Assembly: GCF_030552475.1 (NCBI RefSeq)
Contig: NZ_JAUPED010000010.1
Location: 152,152-216,151, forward strand
DNA from: Mariniflexile sp. AS56
GTDB lineage: Bacteria; Bacteroidota; Bacteroidia; Flavobacteriales; Flavobacteriaceae
Reading direction: 5' to 3'
Length of the DNA stretch: 64,000 nucleotides
This document shows, one piece after another, positions 25,337 to 34,542 of the stretch; position 1 is the first letter of the stretch; every line of letters begins with the position of its first letter. The translations under genes and the position numbers were made by a program. The notes beneath the pieces are model-generated. The model was not told where the DNA came from. It did no database searches and saw nothing but the letters and a program-made list of their open reading frames with translations.

Positions 25337-25473
25337 AAATAATTTTCTTACTTTAAAATAGCACAGGTAGTAGGACTAAGAATGTTGATGAATATTTAGG
25401 TTTTTGTTAACATTTTAGGAGTATGTAATGCTTAATTTTATAAAAACAATAAAAAAACTTAAAACGATTGAAA

Positions 25474-26325
25474 ATGAGAAAATTACTATTAACATTTATG
25501 GCTGCAACAGTTGCTTTTGCTGTTAATGCGCAAATTGAAACACCACAACCGAGCCCTCTAAGTAAAATAGAGCAAAAAATAGGTTTAACCGATGTGACTT
25601 TAGAGTACTCTAGACCTTCTATGAGGGATCGTTCTGTGTTTGGTAACCTAGTGCCTTATGGTAAACTTTGGCGTTTAGGTGCTAATGCAAGCACTAAAAT
25701 TACTTTTAGCACGAAGGTAACTCTTGGAGGTAAAACTATTGACGCGGGAAGTTATGCTGTTTATGCAACACCAAATGAAACGTCATGGAATGTGGTATTC
25801 TATAACGATACATCAAACTGGGGGACACCAAAAGAATTAGACGATTCTAAAGTTGTTGCTACAGTGAATGCGGAAGTGTACCCAATGCCAATGAAAATTG
25901 AAACTTTCACGATGACTTTTGATGATTTATCTAATAGTTCGGCTGTTTTAGGTATGCTTTGGGAAAATGTATATGCTGGTGTTAAAATTGAAGTACCAAC
26001 AGATGATATGGTTTTGGCTAATATTAATGATGTTATGAATGGTACTCCAAAAGGTAACGATTACTATGCTGCTGCGGTTTACTATTTACAAGAAGGAAAA
26101 GATATTAAACAAGCAAAAACCTGGATTGATAAGGCTATTACTATGGCAGGTGATAAAGTAGCATTTTGGCAATTAAGACAACAGTCTTTAATCTATGCTA
26201 AGGCTGGTGATAAAAAAGGAGCTATTGCTGCTGCTAAAAAATCGTTAGCTGCTGCTGAAAAAGCTGAAAATGCTGATTATGTAAAGATGAATAAAGACTC
26301 GCTTAAAGAGTGGGGAAGTATGTAA
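25474..26325 (+). CDS. DUF2911 family exported protein with TPR-like C-terminus
   Basis: Protein of 283 residues from ATG 25474; an earlier TTG adds only two codons. A signal peptide (MRKLLLTFMAATVAFAVNAQ) is followed by a DUF2911 domain (about 25-170) containing QKIGLTDVTLEYSRPSMRDR, LVPYGKLWRLGANAST and AGSYAVYATP. Residues 190-283 form TPR-like helices (YYAAAVYYLQEGKDIKQAKT). It is probably periplasmic. The function of DUF2911 is not established. It is monocistronic with a strong terminator 30 bases downstream. Confidence 0.88.
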   Translation: MRKLLLTFMAATVAFAVNAQIETPQPSPLSKIEQKIGLTDVTLEYSRPSMRDRSVFGNLVPYGKLWRLGANASTKITFSTKVTLGGKTIDAGSYAVYATPNETSWNVVFYNDTSNWGTPKELDDSKVVATVNAEVYPMPMKIETFTMTFDDLSNSSAVLGMLWENVYAGVKIEVPTDDMVLANINDVMNGTPKGNDYYAAAVYYLQEGKDIKQAKTWIDKAITMAGDKVAFWQLRQQSLIYAKAGDKKGAIAAAKKSLAAAEKAENADYVKMNKDSLKEWGSM

Positions 26326-26354
26326 TATATAGAATTAGATACTAATACATAAAA

Positions 26355-26385
26355 CAAAAGCGCAACCTATAAAGTTGCGCTTTTG
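26355..26385. terminator. bidirectional terminator
   Basis: Perfect 12-bp stem CAAAAGCGCAAC (26355-26366)/GTTGCGCTTTTG (26374-26385) with a 7-base loop between two convergent genes, with A/T-rich flanks on both sides. It serves the DUF2911 gene and the oxidoreductase operon. Confidence 0.85.
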
Positions 26386-26389
26386 TTGT

Positions 26390-27376
26390 TTAATAGGTTA
26401 GTCCAATTTGGTTGCTAACACTATCAAGCGTTTTTATAAGTTGCTTGCTAAACTCGAAAGTCATAATATCACTTTCCGTTTTACCATCGCGAATAAGTTG
26501 GTTAAAATGAATGGCTTCGTAGTTATACCCAATAGTATTATATCCAAAATCGATAATATCTTCCTTTCCATCAACAAGTATTGAAACTGTAGTAGGCATG
26601 TGAAACATGGTATTAATCTTAATAATACCTTTTTCACAATGAAAAATAGCTTCCGTAGGTAAAACTTCTAAAAGAGAACTTTTTAAATGTGCTTTAACTC
26701 CGTTATCATAGTTAAAAACCATGTCGCATGTGGAATCCGTTTCGTTTTCGAAAAAAGTAGCCGACGCATCTATCGTGTTAGGAGCACCAAGTGTAGAAAG
26801 CGCTGAGAAAATAGGGTAGATGCCAATATCTAATAAGCTACCGCCACCCATGGTTTTATTAAAAAGTCTCGCTTCAGTATTGTACGGACGTTGAAACCCG
26901 AAATTACTTTCAATTTTTATTATGTCTCCGTATGTTTTGTTCTTCAATTCATTTAAAACAAATTGGTAATGCGGCAAGAAGTACGTCCAAAGTGCTTCCA
27001 TAAGGAGTACCTTTTTTTCTTTGGCTTTTGCGATCATAGCATCCACTTCCTCAGCATTCATAGCAAAAGGTTTTTCACCTAACACAGCGATACCATTTTC
27101 TAAGCACATCAGGGCGTTTTCTTTATGCAAGGCGTGTGGTGTTGCAATATAAACGGCATTAATATTTTTGTCGTTTGCTAAAGCTTCATAACTAGCGTAA
27201 GCTTTTGTTGCTCCATATTTTTGGGCAAATGCATCGGCCTTTTCTTGGTTTCTGGAGGCTACAGCATATAATTCGGCATCCGGAATCGTTGCTAAATCGG
27301 TAGCAAATTTATTAGCGATAGAGCCTAAGCCAATAATGCCCCATTTAATTTTTTTAGGTTGAGATTGTTGTGTCAT
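26390..27376 (-). CDS. Gfo/Idh/MocA family oxidoreductase
   Basis: NAD(P)-dependent sugar or polyol oxidoreductase of 328 residues. The N-terminal Rossmann domain begins IKWGIIGLGSIANKFATDL; GEKPFAMN is the conserved E-K-P motif with the catalytic Lys. The C-terminal domain has GGGSLLDIGIYPIF, typical of the dimeric dihydrodiol dehydrogenase/glucose-fructose oxidoreductase subgroup. It overlaps the 3' end of the Na+ symporter gene by 23 bases and is the last gene of that operon. It probably acts on the solute imported or on an amino sugar product. Substrate unknown. Confidence 0.9.
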   Translation of the reverse strand: MTQQSQPKKIKWGIIGLGSIANKFATDLATIPDAELYAVASRNQEKADAFAQKYGATKAYASYEALANDKNINAVYIATPHALHKENALMCLENGIAVLGEKPFAMNAEEVDAMIAKAKEKKVLLMEALWTYFLPHYQFVLNELKNKTYGDIIKIESNFGFQRPYNTEARLFNKTMGGGSLLDIGIYPIFSALSTLGAPNTIDASATFFENETDSTCDMVFNYDNGVKAHLKSSLLEVLPTEAIFHCEKGIIKINTMFHMPTTVSILVDGKEDIIDFGYNTIGYNYEAIHFNQLIRDGKTESDIMTFEFSKQLIKTLDSVSNQIGLTY

Positions 27377-29066
27377 TTTTAGAAATTAGTTGAATTGAGC
27401 AGGCTATTGCAATTACAATGGCACAGCCTACAAAGTTTAGCCATAAAAATGGCAGATTAATATGTTCGTATAAATCTAGAAGATACAGCCCAAACACAAT
27501 AATTTGAGTAATTAAGGCGGCAATAAATACAGCATTTCCTTTTACAAACTTGAAGAAAAAAGCCAGTAGAAAAATACCTAAGACATTCCCATAAAAAATA
27601 GATCCAATAATATTTACAAGTTGTATTAAATTTTCGGCAAGATTAGCAATACAGGCAACCCCAATAGCCATGATACCCCACGCAAAGGTAAACCACCTAG
27701 AGGCTTTTACCATATGTTCTTCTGTCTTCTCGCTGGTGTTTCGTTTGTATAAATCGATGGTTGTAGTAGAGCCTAAAGCATTTAATTCGCTAGAAGTGCT
27801 CGACATAGCCGCGCTTAATATAACGGCGAGCAGTAGGCCTATAAGTCCTCGCGGTAAGTTATTCAATATAAAATGAATAAAAACATAATCTTTATCATTA
27901 CTTTCTACTTTAATATTTTGGTTTTCAGAAGCTTTGTCTATTAATACACGAGCTCTAGTTCTTAAAGAATCGTGTGTTTTATTGGCTAATGCAATGTCTT
28001 CTGCAACATCGTCATTTTCAGAGTTTACATACGATTGAATAAGCGCCTGTTTGTCATTAAAAACGGATTGTTGTTCTTTTTGAAGGCTGATGTATTCTTC
28101 TGAAAATTCAGAATTTAAAACAAGCTCAGTTGCTGTTGGATTAAAATTCATAGGTGCTTCATTGAACTGATAAAACACAAATACCATAACACCAACTAAT
28201 AAAATGAAAAACTGCATAGGCACTTTTAAAAGTCCGTTAAAAATCAAACCTAATTGCATTTCTTTAACCGATTTTCCTGAAAGATACCGTTGTACTTGAC
28301 TTTGGTCTGTTCCAAAATAGGAAAGCATTAAAAATGTACCACCAATAATACCACTCCAAAATGTATAGCGATTATCTAAATTAAATGAAAAATCTAAAAC
28401 CTTCATTTTACCACTGGCACCGGCAATATTTAAGGCTTTACTAAAAGTGATGTCTTGAGGAAGCTTGTCTACTATTAAAAAGAAAGCGATAAGCATTCCT
28501 ATAAAAATAACCACCATTTGGTGCTTTTGCGTCACATTTACGGCGCGTGTCCCGCCTGAAACGGTGTATACAATCACTAAAACCCCGATAATTATATTGA
28601 GCGTTAATAAATCCCAACCCAATACAACCGATAGAATAATCGCGGGAGCAAAAATGGTAATACCTGCGGCTAATCCCCTTTGTATTAAAAAGAGAATGGC
28701 TGTTAAGGTTCTGGTTTTTAAATCGAAGCGGTTTTCTAGAAATTCGTAAGCGGTATAAACATTCAACCGGTGGTATAACGGGATAAAAACCATACAAATT
28801 ACAATCATGGCTATGGGTAAACCGAAATAAAATTGCACAAAGCCCATACCGTCGTTAAAGGCTTGTCCTGGTGTTGAAAGAAAGGTAATGGCACTTGCTT
28901 GGGTTGCCATAACTGATAAACCGATGGTCCACCATTTAGAGGTATTACCGCCTTTTAAATAATCTTGTACATTTTGACTACCTCTAGTTTGCCACGTACC
29001 ATAAGCTACAATGACAAGTAAAGTAACGCTTAAAACAATCCAATCTATTACACTTAATGTCTGCAT
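27354..29066 (-). CDS. sodium:solute symporter (SSS family)
   Basis: Inner-membrane transporter of 570 residues with about 13-14 hydrophobic helices. The SSS landmark GLSVMATQASAITFLSTPGQ (helix 2 region) and the Ser-rich AAMSSTSSELNALGSTTTID (sodium-site helix) are present. A hydrophilic insert at about residues 315-385 with many Glu/Asp/Gln is a family variation typical of Bacteroidota. Its start lies directly after the stop of a 36-aa membrane peptide gene and its end overlaps the oxidoreductase. Together with PIG-L and Gfo/Idh genes it suggests uptake and processing of a sugar or amino sugar. Confidence 0.93.
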   Translation of the reverse strand: MQTLSVIDWIVLSVTLLVIVAYGTWQTRGSQNVQDYLKGGNTSKWWTIGLSVMATQASAITFLSTPGQAFNDGMGFVQFYFGLPIAMIVICMVFIPLYHRLNVYTAYEFLENRFDLKTRTLTAILFLIQRGLAAGITIFAPAIILSVVLGWDLLTLNIIIGVLVIVYTVSGGTRAVNVTQKHQMVVIFIGMLIAFFLIVDKLPQDITFSKALNIAGASGKMKVLDFSFNLDNRYTFWSGIIGGTFLMLSYFGTDQSQVQRYLSGKSVKEMQLGLIFNGLLKVPMQFFILLVGVMVFVFYQFNEAPMNFNPTATELVLNSEFSEEYISLQKEQQSVFNDKQALIQSYVNSENDDVAEDIALANKTHDSLRTRARVLIDKASENQNIKVESNDKDYVFIHFILNNLPRGLIGLLLAVILSAAMSSTSSELNALGSTTTIDLYKRNTSEKTEEHMVKASRWFTFAWGIMAIGVACIANLAENLIQLVNIIGSIFYGNVLGIFLLAFFFKFVKGNAVFIAALITQIIVFGLYLLDLYEHINLPFLWLNFVGCAIVIAIACSIQLISKNDTTIST

Positions 29067-29067
29067 A

Positions 29068-29178
29068 TTAAAGGGCTTGCGTTATTAAATAAAACGCAAT
29101 GAAATAAAGCGCATTTGCGATTAAAACTAAAGAATACAGTTTTAGCCAAGGTTGTTTGGTGGGTTTGTTTTCTTTCAT
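29068..29178 (-). CDS. 36-aa single-span membrane peptide next to the symporter
   Basis: A complete small gene reading MKENKPTKQPWLKLYSLVLI and continuing to end LITQAL: a basic N-terminus, then one hydrophobic helix (about residues 14-34). Its ATG is 2 bases after the PIG-L stop codon, and its TAA is separated by one base from the ATG of the symporter. This packing, together with sensible membrane-peptide composition, indicates a real translated gene. Small membrane partners of SSS transporters are known (for example YhdT with PanF), so an accessory subunit is plausible. It is too short for most gene callers. Confidence 0.7.
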   Translation of the reverse strand: MKENKPTKQPWLKLYSLVLIANALYFIAFYLITQAL

Positions 29179-29180
29179 CA

Positions 29181-31706
29181 TTAATCGTTTAATTTTGATT
29201 CTAATTTTAAATCTTCTTTTCCAATAGAAAGCATGTTTGCAAATAGGCGGTAAGCACCTGAAACACCTTCGGGGAATTCTCTAAAAAAGCTTAATCCCGT
29301 ATAAATATAATAACCCTTACCATGTTTGGCGACTAACAAACTACCATCTTTAGGTGATTCATTTTTATCGTTCATAGATAGTATAGGGGTGAATTCTTTA
29401 GACCAAGAATTAGGGAAATACAAACCGCGTTCTTGTGTCCAGCCTTCAAAATCTTTCTGGGTTATTTTATTCGGATAATTTAAAAGTGGGTGCTCTGGAC
29501 TTAAAAACCGAACCGCTGCATGTTCATCGGTTACTCTATCTCTCGATAATTTCAAATCATAGGGTGCAATATGGTCTGTTTTTAAACCTCTATTCGTATT
29601 GTATTGCACAATCATGTTACCGCCATTTGCAACAAAATCAAATAGCATTTGTTGTTTAAAATCTAAGTTTTCAACAGTGTTATAAGCTCTAATACCTACA
29701 ACCACGGCATCAAACCTGCTTAAGGTTTCAGCATTAATAGCATCTGGACTTAAGGTTAAAACATGATATCCAATTTGCTCTAAACTTTCTGGAACTACAT
29801 CGCCAGCGCCAGCTATATAAGCGATGTTTTCGCCTTTCTTCTTAATATCTAATCGCACAACTTTACTTTCACTAGGTAATAACACCGTTTGAAAGGGGAT
29901 GTGCTCGTAATTTATTTCTACAAGTTCTTTGGTGTAATCTGAACCGTTTATGTGAACAATTGGGCTTATGTAGCCTTCACTTTGATTTTTGGGCGGAATG
30001 ACTGTAAATGTAACAACCTGCTCTTCACCTTTATGTTTGATGCTCACTTTTTGTTTTTCAGGAAATACGTTCCAATCTTTTGGGTGGCAAACTTCAACAA
30101 AACCCTCTAAATTATCACGACCTGCTTTTACAATCACATTAATGTCGTGCTGCTTGTCATTATTAAAAATGATGACCTTTTCTGAAATTTTAGCAGAGGC
30201 TTCTGGGATAATTTCAAAAGGACGGTACAATTCGCCTTGGTCTGGTTTTGCATAGCGATACACAATAGGTTTAGTGAAAGTGATCGCTGTATTATTAATT
30301 TTTAAATTGAAGTGAACGAGGATGTTTCTAGGTGTTTCCGGTAAGCCAATCAAGGCTTTGTTTTCAACTTCATACATTCCTAAAGTGCCCTTTTTGTCTA
30401 ACCAATAAGGCGATGTTTGTTTTTCTTTTATTGAAATGTAATATTCACTTTCAAAGTTTTCAGAGTCATTATTTTTCAACTCAGAATTCTTTAAAGTTGT
30501 TTTACCGTCACTTTGTGTAATGCTTTCTAAAACAATAACTTGACTACTTCTGTTTAAAGCTTCAATATTAACTTTAATGGTTTGGTTTAAAGTACTTGTA
30601 GGGCTTTCTGCTGATGCTTCTAAATACAAACCAGCACACATTTCAATCACCTTTTTTAATTCTTCTGTCTTTTGAATTTTCCAATGTGAATCCTCAATTT
30701 TTTGAAGAAGTTTATAAGCTTCCATTAATTGTGGTAAATGCTTAGAAGGGTCTTTAAAGTTGAAATTATTCTCAATAGTATAAAGAATGTCACCAATGGT
30801 ATTACCACCTTTTACGCGATTCCATGACGTATCAATACCCTCAAAAATATTCTCGTTATTGGTTAAAGCATCGCCTTTTAAGAATTCTAAATATTCTTTT
30901 TGTGTACCTCGTTGTGATAATCGACCAAAGCCTTGGCATAAATGCTGACTACTGGCTATGGATGCTAATTCGTTATTGGATATCCCTTTTAACGGGTAGT
31001 AAACACCAATATCAAAACTTAATTTATTGTTTTTATTGGCTTTATCAAAGTCTTCTTGACTTTTGTAAAACCACGAATTTGTATTGAAAAACAATCGTTT
31101 AGGCTGCCAAACACCAACGTCTTTTAATAAATCTGGGTAAGCGTTTTTATTATTGGCTAAATCAAAAGCTTCATAACTTAACATGGCAGAACTGGTGTGG
31201 TGACCGTGCGTGGTTCCAGGGGTTCTATGGTCGAAACGGTTTATAATAATGTCTGGCTTAAGTTTTCTAATGGCTAAAACGACATCGCTTAATACCGCAT
31301 CTTTATTCCAGATAGCTAAGGTTTCTTCAGGGTCTTTGGAATAACCAAAATCGTTGGCGCGTGTAAAAAGCTGTTCACCACCATCCACACGTCTTGCAGC
31401 TAATAATTCTTGGGTTCTAATAACGCCTAAAAGCTCTCTTATTTCTGAACCAATAAGGTTTTGGCCACCATCACCTCGCGTTAACGATAAGTATGTGGTT
31501 TTTGCTTTGACATGGTTTGACATGTATGAAATAAGACGGGTATTTTCATCATCAGGATGTGCCGCAATGTATAATACCGAACCTAAAAAATTAAGCTTTT
31601 GAATGGATTCAAAAATCTCTGAAGATGAAGGTGTTGTGGGTTTTTGGGCTTGTGAAAATGTAAAAGTTAAAAAGGATAGGATAAAGGATAGTAAAACTCT
31701 TTGCAT
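29181..31706 (-). CDS. PIG-L family deacetylase, large exported form
   Basis: Protein of 841 residues with signal peptide (LLSFILSFLTFTFSQAQ). The N-terminal LmbE/PIG-L domain (about 35-260) holds the zinc site: AAHPDDENTRLISY (HPDDE), then THGHHTSS. The middle contains beta-rich modules and the C-terminus a class I glutamine amidotransferase-like fold (from about 635: YIAGAGDVVPESLEQIGYH, VVVGIRAYNT). It likely removes acetyl groups from N-acetylglucosamine-type substrates in the periplasm or at the surface. It heads the operon with the 36-aa peptide, symporter and Gfo/Idh genes, which supports a role in amino-sugar use. Distinct from the cytoplasmic BshB1 at 46.2 kb. Confidence 0.88.
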   Translation of the reverse strand: MQRVLLSFILSFLTFTFSQAQKPTTPSSSEIFESIQKLNFLGSVLYIAAHPDDENTRLISYMSNHVKAKTTYLSLTRGDGGQNLIGSEIRELLGVIRTQELLAARRVDGGEQLFTRANDFGYSKDPEETLAIWNKDAVLSDVVLAIRKLKPDIIINRFDHRTPGTTHGHHTSSAMLSYEAFDLANNKNAYPDLLKDVGVWQPKRLFFNTNSWFYKSQEDFDKANKNNKLSFDIGVYYPLKGISNNELASIASSQHLCQGFGRLSQRGTQKEYLEFLKGDALTNNENIFEGIDTSWNRVKGGNTIGDILYTIENNFNFKDPSKHLPQLMEAYKLLQKIEDSHWKIQKTEELKKVIEMCAGLYLEASAESPTSTLNQTIKVNIEALNRSSQVIVLESITQSDGKTTLKNSELKNNDSENFESEYYISIKEKQTSPYWLDKKGTLGMYEVENKALIGLPETPRNILVHFNLKINNTAITFTKPIVYRYAKPDQGELYRPFEIIPEASAKISEKVIIFNNDKQHDINVIVKAGRDNLEGFVEVCHPKDWNVFPEKQKVSIKHKGEEQVVTFTVIPPKNQSEGYISPIVHINGSDYTKELVEINYEHIPFQTVLLPSESKVVRLDIKKKGENIAYIAGAGDVVPESLEQIGYHVLTLSPDAINAETLSRFDAVVVGIRAYNTVENLDFKQQMLFDFVANGGNMIVQYNTNRGLKTDHIAPYDLKLSRDRVTDEHAAVRFLSPEHPLLNYPNKITQKDFEGWTQERGLYFPNSWSKEFTPILSMNDKNESPKDGSLLVAKHGKGYYIYTGLSFFREFPEGVSGAYRLFANMLSIGKEDLKLESKLND

Positions 31707-31949
31707 GTTTGTATGGTTAGCTAAAAACCAAATATAACAAAGTAATGTAGGCTTGGTGGTGGTTTTAATGTTTATTTAACTTTATAAACGCACTAATATT
31801 TTAGTGCAGAGCTTCAGGTTTATATAACCTAAATGGGCTTTGTTAGCATTTGTTTTGCTTCATGAAAATCAAATACTAACGAACCAGGACTAACCTTTGG
31901 TAAAGCATTAATTCACACTTTATTTTTATTGAGTATTAGCTATTGACTT
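31707..31949. other. gene-free stretch with two palindromes
   Basis: Between the PIG-L start and the GNAT stop codon. It contains GCACTAA (31790-31796)/TTAGTGC (31801-31807) and AGGTT/AACCT around 31816-31830. The first could be a terminator-like stem without a T tail, or an operator. The PIG-L promoter must be here, but no clear TAnnTTTG box was found. Confidence 0.4.
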
Positions 31950-32465
31950 TTATTTATTCAGTTCTAATTTCATCATTATATCAGACTGTTCTTCATTTCC
32001 AAGTTTGAATATTTGCTTGTCAAATTGTAGAAATCCGTTTTTTTCGTAAAATCGGATTGCCTTCGGGTTTTGCTCCCAAACAGCTAACCAAACATAATCT
32101 ACATTTTTCTGTTTCCCTAATTCAATCGCTTTTTCATAAAGGATTTGTCCGATTTTTTTGCCGTGAAATTCTTTTAGCACGTATATTCGTTCTATTTCGA
32201 GTGCGTTTTCATTCTTAAATTCGGTTTGAGATTCTCCAGTATTTACTTTTAAATATCCGATTATTTTTTCCTTGAATTCACTAAAATAAAATTCAGAATT
32301 TTTATCATTCAGTTCAGCTTTGAGTACTTCTATAGAAAATTTGTTTTCCAAATATTCAGTCATATTTTCTTTACTGTTTACTGAGGCATAAGTCTCGATA
32401 AAAGTTCGTTTTCCAATCTCTTTTAAATTTTCAATATCTTGAATGCTTATTTTTCTAATTTGCAT
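31950..32465 (-). CDS. GNAT family N-acetyltransferase
   Basis: Acetyl-CoA-dependent acetyltransferase of 171 residues. The acetyl-CoA-binding motif A is visible as IYVLKEFHGKKIGQILYEKA (Q/RxxGxG/A variant with KKIGQ), followed by WLAVWEQNPKAIRFYEKNGF, the motif B that marks the fold. Substrate unknown; homologues are often spermidine/spermine- or small-amine-type acetyltransferases. It lies alone next to a DUF2971 gene with poorly conserved flanks, a combination often seen for laterally acquired genes. Confidence 0.88.
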   Translation of the reverse strand: MQIRKISIQDIENLKEIGKRTFIETYASVNSKENMTEYLENKFSIEVLKAELNDKNSEFYFSEFKEKIIGYLKVNTGESQTEFKNENALEIERIYVLKEFHGKKIGQILYEKAIELGKQKNVDYVWLAVWEQNPKAIRFYEKNGFLQFDKQIFKLGNEEQSDIMMKLELNK

Positions 32466-32602
32466 TTATTTTGGGAATGTCTTTTTAAACTTGCAGGTAA
32501 TGTTTGTGTATAAGAATTATGAGGGTTTGTGTGCGAGGATTTTTCTAAGGAAAATCAGAACCTAGCAAACAAAGCAACGACCAAACGGTTTAACTAAAAT
32601 AA

Positions 32603-32637
32603 GCAATGTTTTTTACACGGCTGTGCAACGTTTTTTA
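32603..32637. repeat. short direct repeat at cassette-like junction
   Basis: GCAAYGTTTTTTA occurs twice, at 32603-32615 and 32625-32637 (period 22). The related TGTGCAACGTT (32622-32632) has a near match in inverted orientation at 33410-33420 on the other side of the DUF2971 gene. They may mark an insertion of that gene. Confidence 0.45.
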
Positions 32638-33381
32638 TTCGATTTGTGTAAATCTTAAACCAAATTTATCTGGTAAAGGTTGACAAGTATAATAATATAA
32701 TTCTGGATATTTATCTTTTGTCAGTCTTAAAATTTTCTCTTTGTATTTATCACAAGTTTGCATTCCAAATATTATAGTCCTTAAACAATCTCTATTGACG
32801 CTAAATTCTCCCTGTTCTTCTTTAATAACTCTCAATTCGTATTCGTTCCTCCAAACATCCGATTTACTATATAAAACGTGTTCAAATTCATTTCCCTTAC
32901 TTAAAGGATTAAATTCTTTTTGTTCAAATTCTTCTTTGTAATCCATTGGCCTTATTCTGTGGAAGGCATTTTTATCCTTTGAAGTATCATACATTAAGCA
33001 AACTCCTTTGTGAAAATTTGAATAATGTGACCACATTAATAAATTTGATGGACTCAAAGAAAAACAGGCAATTCCAAATCTGTTAATGAATTCATTAAAA
33101 TAATTAGAAACAAAATTTCGGAAATTGGAAAATTCATTATTAAGAATTTCCTTTCTAAATTTAGTTTTATCAGAAATATTCATTACTTGCTCAATAACTT
33201 GAAATAACAACTTTAGTTCCGTTGTATTCTCTGTAAATTTCAATAAGTTCGGATAGCAATCAAAAGGGTCGTTTAAAAGACGTGGACTTTGAAAATAAAC
33301 ATAAGATTTTTCCAATTCATTTAGAGTATGTTGGTTATTTGGTCGAAATCTAAACGTGTAAGGAAGTTCTTGCTTAATCAA
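32635..33381 (-). CDS. DUF2971 family protein
   Basis: Protein of 248 residues with DUF2971 landmarks: YTFRFRPNNQHTLNELEKSY, then the LLNDPFDCYP segment, IACFSLSPSNLLMWSHYSN and KGVCLMYD. DUF2971 proteins are often found near mobile or defence loci, and a defined activity is not established. The start is a TTG at 33381, with an in-frame stop four codons upstream and no ATG near the conserved N-terminus. Short inverted repeats flank it, and it is followed by a GNAT gene, so acquisition as a cassette is possible. Confidence 0.78.
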   Translation of the reverse strand: MIKQELPYTFRFRPNNQHTLNELEKSYVYFQSPRLLNDPFDCYPNLLKFTENTTELKLLFQVIEQVMNISDKTKFRKEILNNEFSNFRNFVSNYFNEFINRFGIACFSLSPSNLLMWSHYSNFHKGVCLMYDTSKDKNAFHRIRPMDYKEEFEQKEFNPLSKGNEFEHVLYSKSDVWRNEYELRVIKEEQGEFSVNRDCLRTIIFGMQTCDKYKEKILRLTKDKYPELYYYTCQPLPDKFGLRFTQIE

Positions 33382-33454
33382 CTGATTGTTATTTAGTTAC
33401 TTTTTTTTTAATGTTGCACAACTAAGGTATAAGCCTATTAGCTTTCTATTAATA

Positions 33455-34522
33455 TTACAGCCATTTTTTCTTCTTAAAATAATAAAGCATACCAACAAAC
33501 ATGGCTATCATAACACCCCATAAAATGAAGTAGGAGTATTTGTAATGTAGTTCGGGGATGTAATCGAAATTCATACCATATATACCAGCAATGAAGGTTA
33601 AAGGAATGAAAATGGACGCCATTATAGTAAGAACCTTCATGACCTCATTCATTTTATTACTAATGGTAGTCATGTACATATCCATTAAACTCCAAATCAT
33701 TTCACGGTAAATATCGATGTTTTCAGAGACTTGAATTAAATGATCGTAAATATCGCGGTAAAAGGTTTTTGTTTTTTTAAGAATAAGGGTACTTTCATGT
33801 TTTTCAATACGACTAATAACTTCCCGAAGAGGAAAAATAGCGCGACGTACTCGCAGTATTTCACGTTTTAAATCTTGAATGTCTTTATTGATGGTTTTAC
33901 TCGCTAGCCCTGAAAAAATACTATCTTCATAGTCTTCAATTTTTTCTCCTAAAGCTTCAATAATCGTAAAATAATGATCTACAATGGCATCCATTAAGAT
34001 GTAAAGTAAATAATCGGCTTGCATGGTTCGTGCTCTGCCTTTTCCTTGTCTAATACGTTCTCTAACAGCGTCAAATACATCGCCTTCAGACTCTTGAAAG
34101 GATAATACATAGCCTTTTCCTAAAACAAAACTAACTTGTTCTGATACAATGGAATCGGTTTCATCAACAGATAACATCTTAAGAACAACGAATAAGTAGT
34201 CGTCGTATTCATCAATTTTAGGACGCTGCGAAATACTTACAATATCTTCTAATACAAGCGGGTGCAAGTTGTAATGGTTTCCTAATTTTTCAATATCTTC
34301 CACATGGTTTAATCCATTAATATTGATCCATGTAACCGAATTGGAAAGTTTAAAATCGAAAGCGTCTTGAATGGATGTAAGTTCTTTTTCAATGCATTTT
34401 TCAGCATTATAATCAAAAACTTCAATAAATAATTTTTTAGTAGATTTTTCACCGGTATAGATCATGCTACCAGGTGATTTACCTAACTTTTTATGCTGTT
34501 TTTTTACTCTATTTTTCGCCAT
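33455..34522 (-). CDS. corA: magnesium/cobalt transporter CorA
   Basis: Pentameric Mg2+ channel of 355 residues. A large soluble N-terminal part (about 1-290) includes VTWININGLNHVEDIEKLG and HPLVLEDIVSISQRPKIDEY. Two C-terminal membrane helices follow, with the GMN selectivity motif in FIAGIYGMNFDYIPEL and a basic tail (YYFKKKKWL). It is 20 bases downstream of the MscS-like gene on the same strand, at the end of a long leftward gene run. Confidence 0.96.
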   Translation of the reverse strand: MAKNRVKKQHKKLGKSPGSMIYTGEKSTKKLFIEVFDYNAEKCIEKELTSIQDAFDFKLSNSVTWININGLNHVEDIEKLGNHYNLHPLVLEDIVSISQRPKIDEYDDYLFVVLKMLSVDETDSIVSEQVSFVLGKGYVLSFQESEGDVFDAVRERIRQGKGRARTMQADYLLYILMDAIVDHYFTIIEALGEKIEDYEDSIFSGLASKTINKDIQDLKREILRVRRAIFPLREVISRIEKHESTLILKKTKTFYRDIYDHLIQVSENIDIYREMIWSLMDMYMTTISNKMNEVMKVLTIMASIFIPLTFIAGIYGMNFDYIPELHYKYSYFILWGVMIAMFVGMLYYFKKKKWL

Positions 34523-34542
34523 ACATTAAATATATGAAATTA

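Noticed and set aside
29181..31706. Calling the large PIG-L protein BshB
   Set aside because: It is exported and 841 residues long; the BshB1 of bacillithiol synthesis is at 46201-46920.
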